From Candidatus Cloacimonadota bacterium (lineage in GTDB: Bacteria; Cloacimonadota; Cloacimonadia; Cloacimonadales; Cloacimonadaceae), in the NCBI GenBank assembly GCA_023228125.1, contig JALOBT010000001.1:73095-137094 (forward strand): DNA of 64,000 nucleotides, read 5' to 3'. Of the stretch, positions 26,198 to 35,983 are shown piece by piece; within the stretch, counting starts at the first letter, position 1; the number at the start of each line of letters is the position of its first letter. Made by a program: the position numbers and the translations under genes. The notes under the pieces are model-generated. The model had not been told where the DNA came from and ran no database searches. It saw only the letters and a program-made list of their open reading frames with translations.

Positions 26198-27915
26198 GGA
26201 CTCGTTATATGGATCTGCACATTGGCAGATCTCACGCGTTCATCTAACCAGATATTAAACCATTCCGGGTCGGACTGCCGGATATACAGGTCTTTGAGCA
26301 CGTGAGGATCGGCCTTCCCGCGTTTATCAGGATAATAAGCGCGGGGGATGAGGATGATCTGATAATCGCCCAGGCTCATGGGCTGCGGCTTCTCGTTGTT
26401 CAGATGGTGCTGGATGGCTTTCAGATAAGGCAGATCAAGGCTTTGGCCGGCATATTCGCTGTGAATACCGCCTTTATTATACTGTTTTAGCAGATACTTC
26501 CCGCTCTCGCTACTGGTTTTGAGGCCGGGATTCTGGCTCAGCCATTCGTGGGCTTTCTGCTCTGCCAAAAGCAATCTGCGGCTGTCCGTGAGCTCTGGGA
26601 TGATGATGTATCTCACATCCTCCAAAGAGCGCACTCTATTCACCTGATTTTCAGTGAATTGGAGCACGAGCCAGCTTCCGGTGAGGGTGGAATACAGGGG
26701 CCTCAAGAATTCGCCTTTTTTGTGGGTCATAAGCTGGGAATTCACTTGCTCGAGGATGCTCAGGTCCTTGTGCCAGAGATCGCTGGTGCTAATATTTGAG
26801 TGAGCTTCCACGGGCAGATCCAGCTCAAAGGCAGCGGCTTCTATGCCGATTTTGCTGGCCAGATTGAGTGCACTTTCGGCTTGGCTATACTGCGCATTGA
26901 TGGTGGCCGGATCGAGGATGGGGGGAATTTGCAAAGCACGGTAATTGATCATGGATTTGGTGCGTTGCAGCTTCTGATAGATGGTGAATCCCCGTCCCAC
27001 AGCGTAGGGTTTGCTATAGTCATTGTCTGGCAGATAGTCCAAGATGCTCAGCAGGTCCTCTTCCACATTTTCCACCCGCACAAAGCCAGGATTCGCAATG
27101 CCAAGGCCGGGTAAGTACTCTTGCCGCTGGGAAACTATGGTTTCAAAGGACTTGCCATGGCCAAGCTCGGCGAAAATGCTATCGGTGACGGCCTGGGTAT
27201 ATTCACGGTCGGCCTCGTCAGGATTTACCGGCAAGCTGATGTAGCTCACGCCGTATATGGGCTCCAGGGCAAAACGCTGGAGGTTCTTCTGATAATAAGC
27301 CTTGATTTCTGCCTCGCTAAGCACAGGATTCATCTGGGCCGGATCAAAGATCAAAAGATCAAAATCTGCCTTGCTGACCACTATCTGAGATAGTTCTTTG
27401 GCCAGCTTGGACTTGCTGAGTTTTTCATCGATCAGCTTTTGTTTGAGTTTCTGGATAGGGACATAAAGCATATAGTAGTTTCGCCGCACCAGGCTCATAT
27501 TCACCGGGCTATCGTAATGCACGGAGCGATAGTATAAATCCTGATCAAATATTCCATCGACCATCAAACTGGCTTCATCCTTCAGATATGGGGGAATGGT
27601 AACAAAGAGGCTGTCTATGGCTTCCTGCGGAGTGACCTTGACATTATACCGCTGAAATTGCTCTTTCAGGACGTAGTGCTTGGTGATGTGAAGCCAGGTC
27701 TCATCAAAGAGTTTGGTTCTTTCTTCGGAATTTGGTGCCCGTCCTGTGCTGCCCTGGAAATTTTCAATGTGTCCCTTGTATGCGTCCACAAAATTTGCAT
27801 AGGGAATGCGTGTGCCATTGACGCTGCCGGCACTGTTTCTATTGGGGCCGGGGCCTGGCCCAGAGCAGGACAAGAGGGTGAGGCTGATGGTGATAAGGAA
27901 AAGAATGCGTTTCAT
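26194..27915 (-). CDS. SurA/PpiD-like periplasmic chaperone lipoprotein
   Basis: 573 residues. A lipoprotein signal with lipobox LLSC (Cys at about 17) and a Gly/Pro-rich spacer are followed by a SurA-N type chaperone domain (about 31-170: VNGTRIPYANFVDAY, LFDETWLHITKHYVLKEQ, VTPQEAIDSL). A long C-terminal part contains SEAEIKAYYQKNLQRF, the hinge seen before parvulin domains in PpiD. No clear parvulin active-site motif is visible, so I would not call it an isomerase. Likely role: escort of outer-membrane or secreted proteins. It overlaps mutS upstream and tadA downstream by four bases each. Confidence 0.72.
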   Translation of the reverse strand: MKRILFLITISLTLLSCSGPGPGPNRNSAGSVNGTRIPYANFVDAYKGHIENFQGSTGRAPNSEERTKLFDETWLHITKHYVLKEQFQRYNVKVTPQEAIDSLFVTIPPYLKDEASLMVDGIFDQDLYYRSVHYDSPVNMSLVRRNYYMLYVPIQKLKQKLIDEKLSKSKLAKELSQIVVSKADFDLLIFDPAQMNPVLSEAEIKAYYQKNLQRFALEPIYGVSYISLPVNPDEADREYTQAVTDSIFAELGHGKSFETIVSQRQEYLPGLGIANPGFVRVENVEEDLLSILDYLPDNDYSKPYAVGRGFTIYQKLQRTKSMINYRALQIPPILDPATINAQYSQAESALNLASKIGIEAAAFELDLPVEAHSNISTSDLWHKDLSILEQVNSQLMTHKKGEFLRPLYSTLTGSWLVLQFTENQVNRVRSLEDVRYIIIPELTDSRRLLLAEQKAHEWLSQNPGLKTSSESGKYLLKQYNKGGIHSEYAGQSLDLPYLKAIQHHLNNEKPQPMSLGDYQIILIPRAYYPDKRGKADPHVLKDLYIRQSDPEWFNIWLDERVRSANVQIHITSP

Positions 27916-30542
27916 GATTCTCCTAAAAGTTCTTTTTGTAGCTCGGAAAGATAGGTCCAGGCCTGAGTGGGGCTGGTATCATCCAAGTCTATGTCTTTGA
28001 TTTTATTGATTATTGTGTCGTTTTCAGTGGCTTTATCGATCATCACTTCAAAGATTTCCAATTGCGGAGAGCTGGAAGCGAGCTTCTTGCGCAGGCTGGC
28101 AGTGAGCCCTTGCGGGCTGATCTCGTGCTCTTCCAGATTCTTTAGGATCTCCTGAGCGCGGCGGATTACCTGATGCGGAATTCCGGCCAGGCGTGCTACC
28201 TGGATGCCATAGCTCTGATCTGCGCCTCCGCGTTCGATCTTGCGGATAAAGATCATCTGATCGTTGTAAAGTTTCACGGCCACGTTGTAATTCTTGATCT
28301 GCGGGTAGATGTTTTCCAGCTCGGTGAGCTCGTGATAATGAGTGGCAAAGAGGGTGAGTGCCTTGAGCTTACGCTGAATCTGTTCGATGATGGCCCAGGC
28401 CAGGCTGAGTCCGTCAAAAGTGGAGGTTCCCCGGCCGATCTCATCCAAAAGGATCAGGGAATTGACGCTGGCGGAATTGAGGATATTGGCGGTTTCGATC
28501 ATCTCCACCAAAAAGGTGCTCTGTCCCTGAGCCAGATTGTCCGAGGCACCCACTCTGGTAAAGACGCGGTCAAAGATGGGCAGACGCATCTTTTTGGCCG
28601 GCACCCAAGAGCCCATCTGAGCCAGGATCACCAGCAAGCCTACCTGTCTGAGATAGGTGGATTTACCCGCCATATTGGGGCCGGTGATCAGGGCTATGCA
28701 GGTCTCGGGATAGTCCAAAAGGGTGTCGTTGGGGATGAATTCTGCTTCCGGCATCAGTTTTTCGATCACGGGATGACGGCCGGCTTCTATATACAGATCA
28801 CGGCTTTCGGTAAATTCGGGGGCCGAATAGTGATTTTGCCAGGCCAAAAAGGCGAGGGCAGAATAAACGTCAAGCTCAGCGATGATGTCACTGAGGATCT
28901 GCAGGCGGGGGAGATGAGTGGCCAGGCGAGCCCTAAGCTCTTTGTAGAGTTCATATTCCAGGCTCTTGATCTTTTCTTCGCTGGAGAGCACCTTGGCTTC
29001 AAATTCTTTGAGCCGGGGCGAGATATAACGCTGGGAATTTACCAGAGTCTGCTTTTCGATATAATAATCCGGAACCTTGCTTTTGTGGGCGGCGGTGACT
29101 TCTATATAGTAGCCAAAGACACGGTTGTAGCCCACCTTCAGGCTGGTGATGCCGGTCTTTTGCCGCTCATCTTCTTCCAGGCGGGCGATCCAGCTTTTGC
29201 CATCCCGGATCAGCTCCAGCAGTTCATCCAGATCATCCTGATAGCCGCTCTTGAAGATGCCGCCATCGGTGATGGTGATGGGCGGTTTTTCACGGATCGC
29301 ATTTGCGATGATGTCACTGATATCATCAAAAGTATCCAAGGCGGCAATCCAAGCCTCAAATAAAGGCTCTGAGAAAACTTGTAGCTTGGCCTTGATCTCC
29401 TTGGCTGTGAGCAGATAGCTGTCCAAGGCCAAAAGCTCACGGGGATTGATGCGCAATGCGCCCAAGCGGGACACCAGGCGCGAGATATCGCCAATCTCCT
29501 TGAGGGCAGTGCGGACATCCTTCAGATAGGCAGTTTGGGCGATAAAACTATTGATTACTTTCTGGCGCGCCAGAATCTCGTCAAGATTGATCAAAGGATG
29601 CAGCAGCCATTGATTGAGCAGGCGTCCACCCATCGGGGTCTGGGTCTGATCTATCACATTGAGCAGGCTGCCATGTCTGGCGCCATAACGGATGCTGCGG
29701 GTGAGTTCAAGATTGCGCCGGCTGATCTCATCAAGCTGCATATACTGCGAAAGTGAGTAGTAGCGCAGGCTGGTGATATGGGACATGGGAGAGGCATAAA
29801 GACTCATCACATAAGACAGTGTGGCTCCCGCGGCGGTGGCTCCGGCGGCTTTGTTATGCGCCCCAAAGGGCTCCAGGGTGGTTACGCCAAAGTGTTTCTT
29901 GAGCAGCGCCTTGGCTTCGACCGGCTGAAATTGCCAGTTGTCATAAATACTGATAGTGGGGTCAAATTCCAGCCTCAGCTCTTTTACAAAGGCTTCATTC
30001 CCAGAGCTATCCACCAGGATCTCCGCAGGGCGCAAACGCTGGAGTTCATTGCTTAGCTCGCTTTCGGAAAGCTCGGTAAAAAAGAATTCTCCGGTGGAAA
30101 GATCCAGATGTGCCAGACCGCAGTTCTTTTGATTGTCTGCTCGGTAGAGGGTGCAGAGGAAGACATTAGCGGAGCCTTCCAGCAGGTTTTGATCCAAAAC
30201 TGCCCCGGGGGTGATGATCTCGGTAACTGCCCGTGCTACCAGGCCTACAGCCTTTTTGGGGTCTTCGGTCTGCTCGCAGATGGCCACTTTATTGCCGCTT
30301 TTGATCAGGCGATCCAGATAGTTATCCAGGGCATGATACGGAAAACCGGCCAGGGGCACGGGATTGTCATCATTGCGGTTGCGCGAGGTGAGGGTGATAT
30401 TCAGGATTTTGGAAACCTTTTGGGCATCCTCAAAGAAAGTCTCATAAAAATCCCCCATCCGAAAGAGGATAATCTTATCTGGATGGGCTTCTTTGACATC
30501 CATATATTGCCGCAGCATGGGGGTGAGCTTGCCTTTATCCAT
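27912..30542 (-). CDS. mutS: DNA mismatch repair protein MutS
   Basis: Mismatch recognition ATPase, 876 residues, normal for bacterial MutS1. The mismatch-reading Phe-x-Glu is in MGDFYETF (F32, E34). The connector and lever domains follow, then the ABC ATPase with Walker A GPNMAGKSTYLRQ (about residue 620), STFLVEM, the Walker B LILLDEIGRGTSTFDG and the switch ATHYHELTEL. The C-terminal tail is present. No mutL in the window. It overlaps the downstream lipoprotein gene by four bases, and its start shares a base with the stop of the upstream TPR-SPOR gene. Confidence 0.97.
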   Translation of the reverse strand: MDKGKLTPMLRQYMDVKEAHPDKIILFRMGDFYETFFEDAQKVSKILNITLTSRNRNDDNPVPLAGFPYHALDNYLDRLIKSGNKVAICEQTEDPKKAVGLVARAVTEIITPGAVLDQNLLEGSANVFLCTLYRADNQKNCGLAHLDLSTGEFFFTELSESELSNELQRLRPAEILVDSSGNEAFVKELRLEFDPTISIYDNWQFQPVEAKALLKKHFGVTTLEPFGAHNKAAGATAAGATLSYVMSLYASPMSHITSLRYYSLSQYMQLDEISRRNLELTRSIRYGARHGSLLNVIDQTQTPMGGRLLNQWLLHPLINLDEILARQKVINSFIAQTAYLKDVRTALKEIGDISRLVSRLGALRINPRELLALDSYLLTAKEIKAKLQVFSEPLFEAWIAALDTFDDISDIIANAIREKPPITITDGGIFKSGYQDDLDELLELIRDGKSWIARLEEDERQKTGITSLKVGYNRVFGYYIEVTAAHKSKVPDYYIEKQTLVNSQRYISPRLKEFEAKVLSSEEKIKSLEYELYKELRARLATHLPRLQILSDIIAELDVYSALAFLAWQNHYSAPEFTESRDLYIEAGRHPVIEKLMPEAEFIPNDTLLDYPETCIALITGPNMAGKSTYLRQVGLLVILAQMGSWVPAKKMRLPIFDRVFTRVGASDNLAQGQSTFLVEMIETANILNSASVNSLILLDEIGRGTSTFDGLSLAWAIIEQIQRKLKALTLFATHYHELTELENIYPQIKNYNVAVKLYNDQMIFIRKIERGGADQSYGIQVARLAGIPHQVIRRAQEILKNLEEHEISPQGLTASLRKKLASSSPQLEIFEVMIDKATENDTIINKIKDIDLDDTSPTQAWTYLSELQKELLGES

Positions 30543-31690
30543 CAGTATTGCACGATAAAGCTATTGATCTCGCTTTGGGAAAGAGCTGCCCTGGCCGAAT
30601 CGGTTTGCTTGCTGTTTTCAAAGGGCCCGGCCAGCACCACCCAGCTGCGATTTTGCTTGATCTCTTCTTCGTAATAGGTGGCAGGAATCTTCATGCTGCG
30701 GATGCTTTTCACCAGCCGTTCAGCGTTTGATTCCACCGAAAATCTGCCGGTTTGCAGAAAGTAGCCGCTTTTGGGTTTGACCAAGAGTTTTACTGGCATA
30801 GAACTGGTGATCTCGGGCATAGTCACGCTGGGGGTAAGATCGACAGGCTTTACCGGTTCCGGCACTTCCTGCGGTGTTTCCTGGGTGCTCTGCAAAGGAT
30901 CATCACCCAGGTCCAGCTCAAGGGGCGTATAGGGATACAAAAAGCTGAGATCCAGCGAGGGAGCCCGGCTGCGCAGGCCAAAAAGCCGCTCTTCGATATC
31001 AAAGGCTGCCTGTGAATATTCATCCAGTTCATAGCCAGCACGATAGGCTTTGGTGGCCTGAGAGTAATCCCCCGCCAGTTCCTGGGCATAGCCCAGACGG
31101 TAGTAATAATACTGGAGGTCTTGCTCGGGCAGTTTCTTGACCTTAGCCAGGCTCGAGATGGCACTTTGATATTTCTTTTGCGCCATAAAGGAATCCGCCA
31201 CCAGATGCAGGGCAGATTCGGTTAGATCTTCTGAAGGGCTGAGCCGGAGATAATTCTCGGCATTGGCTATGGCCGCGGGGAAATCATCCAACCAATAGAA
31301 GGAAACCGCCAGCCAGTAAAAGCGTTCAATGATATCTGCCGAATTGATGCCCCGCAGCAGCGTTTGGGCCAGGGTAATTTCCCGCTCCAGAATGTGAATC
31401 TTGGCTGCTTCCAGCATGGCGAGCTGGCCATAGCGGGTCTTGGGATATTTCTCGGCGACATTATGAAACTCTGCCAGGGCCTCAGTTTTTGTCTTTTTGC
31501 ACAAAGCGGAGTAATATCCCATGAGGGCTTTCTCCTCATCGCGCCTTGGTTTGAGGGTGGCCAGGCCAGTTTTTACCTGGCTCAATTGCCCGGATTTATA
31601 CTGCCTTTCGATTTCGCTGAAGTCTTTGCCGACCTGGGCAAAAAGGCTGATCGAGCCGAAGAGGAGCAGAATTATACAGAACTTGCGCAT
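30542..31690 (-). CDS. TPR and SPOR domain protein
   Basis: 382 residues with a signal peptide (1-18, ending SLFAQ). Tetratricopeptide-like helical repeats run from about 25 to 235 (for example YYRLGYAQELAGDYSQATKAYRAGYEL). A Pro-rich linker leads to a C-terminal SPOR domain (about 305-382: YFLQTGRFSVESNAERLVKSI ending SFIVQY). SPOR domains bind septal peptidoglycan lacking stem peptides, so a cell-envelope or division-linked role is likely. Its 5' end overlaps the U32 gene by 19 bases and its 3' end touches mutS, placing it in a tightly packed operon. Confidence 0.8.
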   Translation of the reverse strand: MRKFCIILLLFGSISLFAQVGKDFSEIERQYKSGQLSQVKTGLATLKPRRDEEKALMGYYSALCKKTKTEALAEFHNVAEKYPKTRYGQLAMLEAAKIHILEREITLAQTLLRGINSADIIERFYWLAVSFYWLDDFPAAIANAENYLRLSPSEDLTESALHLVADSFMAQKKYQSAISSLAKVKKLPEQDLQYYYYRLGYAQELAGDYSQATKAYRAGYELDEYSQAAFDIEERLFGLRSRAPSLDLSFLYPYTPLELDLGDDPLQSTQETPQEVPEPVKPVDLTPSVTMPEITSSMPVKLLVKPKSGYFLQTGRFSVESNAERLVKSIRSMKIPATYYEEEIKQNRSWVVLAGPFENSKQTDSARAALSQSEINSFIVQY

Positions 31691-32883
31691 TTGCGGATCA
31701 AAGCTCCTTCTGTATCGATATCAGGGATCGGGATGACGTAGCGGAAATTGGGTCTTGTATCTGTAACTTCTTTATTATCTTCATCATAGATCTGTGTAAC
31801 CTTCAGGCTGAGATCGCGCTTGAGATCCGGAAAGATGAGCTCTATAGTCTCTCCTACGGATATTTTGCTTAGCGCGTCAAAAACCACTTTTCCATTTTCA
31901 TGTGCAAGAACTTTTCCACAATACTGGCTTTCTGAGCTGTAAGCCGGGCCTTTGTCTGGGCTCACGATTCCGGCATCAGTCTGAGCAAAATCATAAAAGC
32001 CTTGCCAATAGGGACGGTGCGATACTTTAAGAAGCTCGCGCCGGAGCAATTCCCAGCCCTGGGTGTCGTCTGCCTCCAGAGCAAGCGCAGCTTTGTAAAC
32101 GCGGCTAATCTGCGCTACATAATACAGGCTCTTCATGCGTCCTTCGATCTTGCCGGCGTGGATGCCAGACGCTTTGAGCAGAGGCATTTTGTCCAAGAGA
32201 CACAGGTCTTTTGAGCTCATAATATAGCTGCCGTATTGGTCTTCTTCCACGGGGAAATATTGGCCGGGACGATCTATCTGGGTGAGAGCCCAATCCCAGC
32301 GGCAGACCTGGGTGCAGGCTCCGCTATTCGCACTGCGATTGTTCAGATAAGCGCTCAGCAGACAGCGTCCGGAGTAGGCCACACACATTGCCCCGTGTAT
32401 GAAGCTTTCTATTTCCAGCTCGGGCAGGGCGTCTTTGATCTCAAGGAGCTCTTTGAAACTAAGCTCACGTGCCGGAACTATACGTTTGGCACCTTTATCG
32501 TGCCAAAACCTGGCCGCGGCGATGGAGCAGACATTGGTCTGGGTGCTGATGTGGATGGGGATATTGGTATGCGATTGCACCAGCTCAAAGACTCCGGGAT
32601 CTGCCACGATCACCGCATCAATTTCGGTATCCTTCAGCCAAAAGAGGAAATCCGCCAAGGCAGGATAATCCTCATTCTTAAGATAGGCATTCAGGGTGAG
32701 ATAGAGCTTGGCAGCGTGCGCATGGGCATAGCTGATGGCCTCAAGCAGCTCATCCTGATCCAGGTTTTTGGCTGCAGCTCTGAGGCCGAAGAGATTGTAG
32801 CCACAATACACTGCGTCTGCACCATATAAGATGGCATATTTGATCTTTTCGAGATCTCCGCCTGGGGACGTTATTTCCATCAA
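31672..32883 (-). CDS. Peptidase U32 family protein
   Basis: 403 residues. The U32 family includes tRNA and 23S rRNA hydroxylation factors (TrhP, RlhA) and the ubiquinone enzymes UbiU/UbiV. N-terminal signature SPGGDLEKIKYAILYGADAVYCG, then TNVCSIAAARFWHDKGAKRIVPARELSF and the U32 pattern ESFIHGAMCVAYSGRCLLS. Conserved cysteines (in MCVAYSGRC and GACTQVCRW) are the proposed Fe-S ligands. Length (about 400) is closest to TrhP-like members, so tRNA uridine hydroxylation is the best guess; proteolysis is unlikely. Overlaps rho upstream by four bases. Confidence 0.88.
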   Translation of the reverse strand: MMEITSPGGDLEKIKYAILYGADAVYCGYNLFGLRAAAKNLDQDELLEAISYAHAHAAKLYLTLNAYLKNEDYPALADFLFWLKDTEIDAVIVADPGVFELVQSHTNIPIHISTQTNVCSIAAARFWHDKGAKRIVPARELSFKELLEIKDALPELEIESFIHGAMCVAYSGRCLLSAYLNNRSANSGACTQVCRWDWALTQIDRPGQYFPVEEDQYGSYIMSSKDLCLLDKMPLLKASGIHAGKIEGRMKSLYYVAQISRVYKAALALEADDTQGWELLRRELLKVSHRPYWQGFYDFAQTDAGIVSPDKGPAYSSESQYCGKVLAHENGKVVFDALSKISVGETIELIFPDLKRDLSLKVTQIYDEDNKEVTDTRPNFRYVIPIPDIDTEGALIRKCASSV

Positions 32884-34139
32884 TTACTCATGGCATTGAG
32901 CAGGTCTTCATTGCTCTTGGTCTGTTCCATGCGTTTGCGCAGGGTCTCGATGCCCTGAAGGGGGCTGATGGTTTTCAGATATTTGCGCAGAACATACATG
33001 CGGTTGATCTCGTTTTTGGTGAGCAGCAATTCCTCGCGCCGGGTTCCGGATTTTACCAGATCAATGGCGGGATAGAGACGCATATCGGAGATACTGCGGT
33101 CTAGCACGAGCTCCATATTGCCGGTGCCCTTGAATTCTTCAAAGATCACCTGATCCATTTTGGAGCCGGTATCTATCAAAGCGGTGGCGATGATGGTGAG
33201 GCTGCCGGCCTCTTCGGTATTACGGGCCGAGCCAAAGAACTTTTTGGGCTTGATCAGACCATTGGCATCGATACCTCCGGACAGCACTTTGCCGCTGGAG
33301 GGAGTGATGTTGTTATAGGCTCTGGCCAGGCGGGTGATGCTATCCAGCACGATTACCACATCCTGTCCCAGCTCGACCATGCGTTTGGATTTTGACAGGA
33401 TGATTTCGGCCACGTTGCTGTGATTCTTGGGTGATTCATCAAATGTGGAAGAGATCACTTCGCTATTTCCAGGCACGAGCACCTTCTTCATCTCAGTCAC
33501 TTCTTCGGGACGTTCATCCACGAGCAGGACAATGAGATACACTTCAGGATGATTGGTCAAAATCGCATTGGCAATATCCTGCAAGAGGGTGGTCTTACCG
33601 GTTCTGGGTGCAGCTACGATGAGTCCGCGTTGCCCTTTGCCCACAGGGGTAAAGAGGTCTATGATGCGGGTGCTGTAGTTCTCCTGGGAAAATTCCAAAT
33701 GGATGCGCTCGGTGGGATAGTAAGGCGTGAGCTCGTCGAAAGATCTCAGATCCTTCAAAGAGCTGGGCGCCATATAGTTGATGGCTTCCACTCTGAGCAG
33801 AGCAAAATACTTTTCGCCTTCCTTGGGAGAGCGCACAGGGCCGGAAACCATGTGGCCGTTTTGTAGGCCAAAGCGCCGGATTTGGGTGAGCGAGACATAT
33901 ACGTCGTCGCGGCCAGGCAGGTAGCTATTTCCGGGAAAGCGCAGGAATCCAAAACCATCGTCCATGATCTCCAAACAGCCTGTTACGAAGGCCAGGCCTT
34001 CTTGTGCAGCTTGGAATTCAAACATTTTGAAGATCAATTCGGTGCCTTTGAGTTGGGTGTAACCGGCAATTGACATTTTCTTGGCCAGCTTGGTGAGCTG
34101 AGCTTGTGACATTTGGAACAGATCGTCTTCTATGAGCAT
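32880..34139 (-). CDS. rho: Transcription termination factor Rho
   Basis: Hexameric RNA-dependent ATPase that ends transcription. In 419 residues: Rho N-terminal helices, cold-shock-like RNA-binding domain with RNP1 DGFGFLR (61-67) and [12 protein letters not shown], Walker [11 protein letters not shown] (about 177-186), Walker [16 protein letters not shown], the Q-loop [13 protein letters not shown], and the R-loop region [12 protein letters not shown]. Length is standard. The operon neighbours are a methyltransferase gene sharing one base with the start, and the U32 gene overlapping the stop. Confidence 0.97.
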   Translation of the reverse strand: MLIEDDLFQMSQAQLTKLAKKMSIAGYTQLKGTELIFKMFEFQAAQEGLAFVTGCLEIMDDGFGFLRFPGNSYLPGRDDVYVSLTQIRRFGLQNGHMVSGPVRSPKEGEKYFALLRVEAINYMAPSSLKDLRSFDELTPYYPTERIHLEFSQENYSTRIIDLFTPVGKGQRGLIVAAPRTGKTTLLQDIANAILTNHPEVYLIVLLVDERPEEVTEMKKVLVPGNSEVISSTFDESPKNHSNVAEIILSKSKRMVELGQDVVIVLDSITRLARAYNNITPSSGKVLSGGIDANGLIKPKKFFGSARNTEEAGSLTIIATALIDTGSKMDQVIFEEFKGTGNMELVLDRSISDMRLYPAIDLVKSGTRREELLLTKNEINRMYVLRKYLKTISPLQGIETLRKRMEQTKSNEDLLNAMSN

Positions 34140-34867
34140 TATTTATCTCCTTTTTTCTTGTAACCTTTGATTAGTAATCTTGAAGCACTGGCGTAGCCGA
34201 CTTCGCCAATGCGCTGAATGAGGGATTTCCCTTCTTCGATGAGTGCATCCTGGCCTTTGATGGTTTCCAGACGCTTGATGGTGGCTTCACAACATTTGAT
34301 CAAATCTGCGCAGGCTTTGGGACTCTTGGGATTATCCACCTGCGGGTAATAATCTACTATTTTGAGCTTCTGCAATTTCAACTTTTTGGCGAGAGCGATG
34401 ATCTCATCTTTTGAGAAGGTATCCGAGTGATATATTCCGCTGAGGCTATCCACACTGGCCACCCAATGGTGCATGAGCACGTGAGTCATCTGGGGCGCAC
34501 TCTGCTCGCCATCAGCATACATTTCGGCCAGCAGAAAGACTCCGCCGGGTTTTAGCACGCGCATCATCTGCTCAAATACTGTATCTATATGCTCAAAATG
34601 GTGCAGGGAATAGGCAGTGCATACCGTATCAAAATGGCCATCCTCAAAATCCAGATTTTCCAGATTCATGCGATAGATTTCCACGTTGTTTTCGGGGAAG
34701 AGCTTTTGCGCATAATCTACGCTTTTTTCAGAGTAGTCCACTCCGATGATCTGATCAAAGCTCTTCAAGTATTGCTTGAGCATGTTGATGAAATCACCTC
34801 TGCCTGTGGCTGCATCCAAGACTATGCCACCATCGATCTGCTGTATGATTTGGATTGCGTCTTTCAC
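34139..34867 (-). CDS. Class I SAM-dependent methyltransferase
   Basis: 242 residues, Methyltransf_11-like Rossmann fold: motif I VLDAATGRGDF (about 16-26), acidic loop IIGVDYSEKS, DFEDGHFDTVCTAYSLHHF (motif post-I to II) and VLKPGGVFLLAEMY. The substrate cannot be told from sequence. The start is GTG at 34867 with GAGG eight bases upstream. It shares one base with the rho start, so it is the first gene of the rho-to-tadA run. The C-terminal 80 residues are helical and not characteristic. Confidence 0.85.
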   Translation of the reverse strand: MKDAIQIIQQIDGGIVLDAATGRGDFINMLKQYLKSFDQIIGVDYSEKSVDYAQKLFPENNVEIYRMNLENLDFEDGHFDTVCTAYSLHHFEHIDTVFEQMMRVLKPGGVFLLAEMYADGEQSAPQMTHVLMHHWVASVDSLSGIYHSDTFSKDEIIALAKKLKLQKLKIVDYYPQVDNPKSPKACADLIKCCEATIKRLETIKGQDALIEEGKSLIQRIGEVGYASASRLLIKGYKKKGDK

Positions 34868-35113
34868 GGCTTTAACCTCGCTTGTGATTTTGTGGGATCG
34901 GCACTAGGCCTATACCCCATACATATTAAGTTTGAGACATCATTTTGAATCTGTGTTATTATTTTTCCTGCTTAGTTTTTCGTCAAGTGAAATCATCCAA
35001 AACCGGCATTTTTCCTAAACAAGGCCCGAAAAAAACCGCTAAAGCAGAAATTCCTTGACTCAAATGAAGCCTTTGGCAAAATGCCAGAAATGAATATAAA
35101 TCAAGGAGAGAAC

Positions 35114-35908
35114 ATGAAGAAACATCTCATCCTCTGGCTGATGCTGATAGTGAGTCTTTCTGCCTTTGCCCAAAGAAAAGCTTTGGTGATCGGCAATAGC
35201 GGATACGATAACTACCAGCTTTCTACCAGTTTAAACGACGCTCAATTGGCAGCGGATGCCTTTACCGCCATGGATTATGAAGTTACTCTGCACCAAGATC
35301 AGAGCTATCCACAAATGCTGGCGGCGATCGATAACTTCAAGAAAACCCTGACTACTAATGATGTGGCCGTCTTTTATTATGCTGGTTACAGCGTTCAGGA
35401 ATGTGGCAAAAACTATTTGCTCCCTTATGTAGAAGCGAAGGATAAGAAGGCCGATCTGCGCCAGATCAGCGTGGATGTAGTGCTGGAAGCCCTCACCCGC
35501 GCCCATCGCTCTTTTATGATCCTGGAAAGCAGACAAACAGGGAAAACCTTCCCAAACAGCCTCTGTGGCAAGGATAAAGGGCTGGCCAAGATAAGCAAAC
35601 TGGGTAAAAACCAAGGCTTTGTTATGGCCAGTAGCCCCGGCAAAGAGCTCAAGGAACAAGGCGAAAAGTACAGCATTTTCACCTATACCCTGTTTGAGAA
35701 AATGACCAGCTTTATGATGGACTTTCCCCAGCTCATGCAGGAAAGCTCCGAGGCGGTGAAGTCCTATACCAAGAAAGCCCAGATTCCGCATTGGCAAAGC
35801 TCTCTGGACGCACCCTTCAGCTTTTGGGAACAGACTCAAATGCAGAAATTCCGCTTCAAATTTCCTCCCTACCGCTCTCTGGAAGGCGGAGGTAGCTACA
35901 ACTTTTAG
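35114..35908 (+). CDS. Secreted caspase-like (C14) protein lacking the catalytic dyad
   Basis: 264 residues from ATG 35114 (AAGGAG 5 bases upstream; a frame from 35081 adds 11 unsupported residues). Signal peptide 1-20. The caspase p20 fold is clear: RKALVIGNSGYDNYQLSTSLNDAQLAADAF, then DVAVFYYAG and YLLP. The catalytic His of the usual YYAGHG is Tyr92 (YYAGYS). The strand that normally ends LDACR reads ILESRQ (136-141), so the catalytic Cys is missing. C-terminal features such as VMASSPG and YSIFTYTLFEKM match the family. It is therefore probably a pseudo-protease with a binding role outside the cytoplasm. Monocistronic, followed by a hairpin terminator. Confidence 0.85.
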   Translation: MKKHLILWLMLIVSLSAFAQRKALVIGNSGYDNYQLSTSLNDAQLAADAFTAMDYEVTLHQDQSYPQMLAAIDNFKKTLTTNDVAVFYYAGYSVQECGKNYLLPYVEAKDKKADLRQISVDVVLEALTRAHRSFMILESRQTGKTFPNSLCGKDKGLAKISKLGKNQGFVMASSPGKELKEQGEKYSIFTYTLFEKMTSFMMDFPQLMQESSEAVKSYTKKAQIPHWQSSLDAPFSFWEQTQMQKFRFKFPPYRSLEGGGSYNF

Positions 35909-35932
35909 CTGAGATATTCTGCCTGTATATTG

Positions 35933-35968
35933 AAAGATCGCGGCCTTGTTGCCGCGATCTTTTGTGTT
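35933..35968. terminator. Intrinsic terminator-like hairpin
   Basis: Stem AAAGATCGCGGC (35933-35944) and GCCGCGATCTTT (35951-35962), loop CTTGTT, followed by TGTGTTT. It lies between the convergent caspase-like gene and the lipoprotein gene, so it probably ends transcription of the former; the T-tract is interrupted. Confidence 0.7.
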
Positions 35969-35983
35969 TGAGAGAGTTTCAGG

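Noticed and set aside
28173..29363. Plus-strand open frame of 396 codons
   Set aside because: Lies entirely antisense to mutS, which carries all family motifs; no ribosome site or domain; composition effect of the GC-rich opposite frame.
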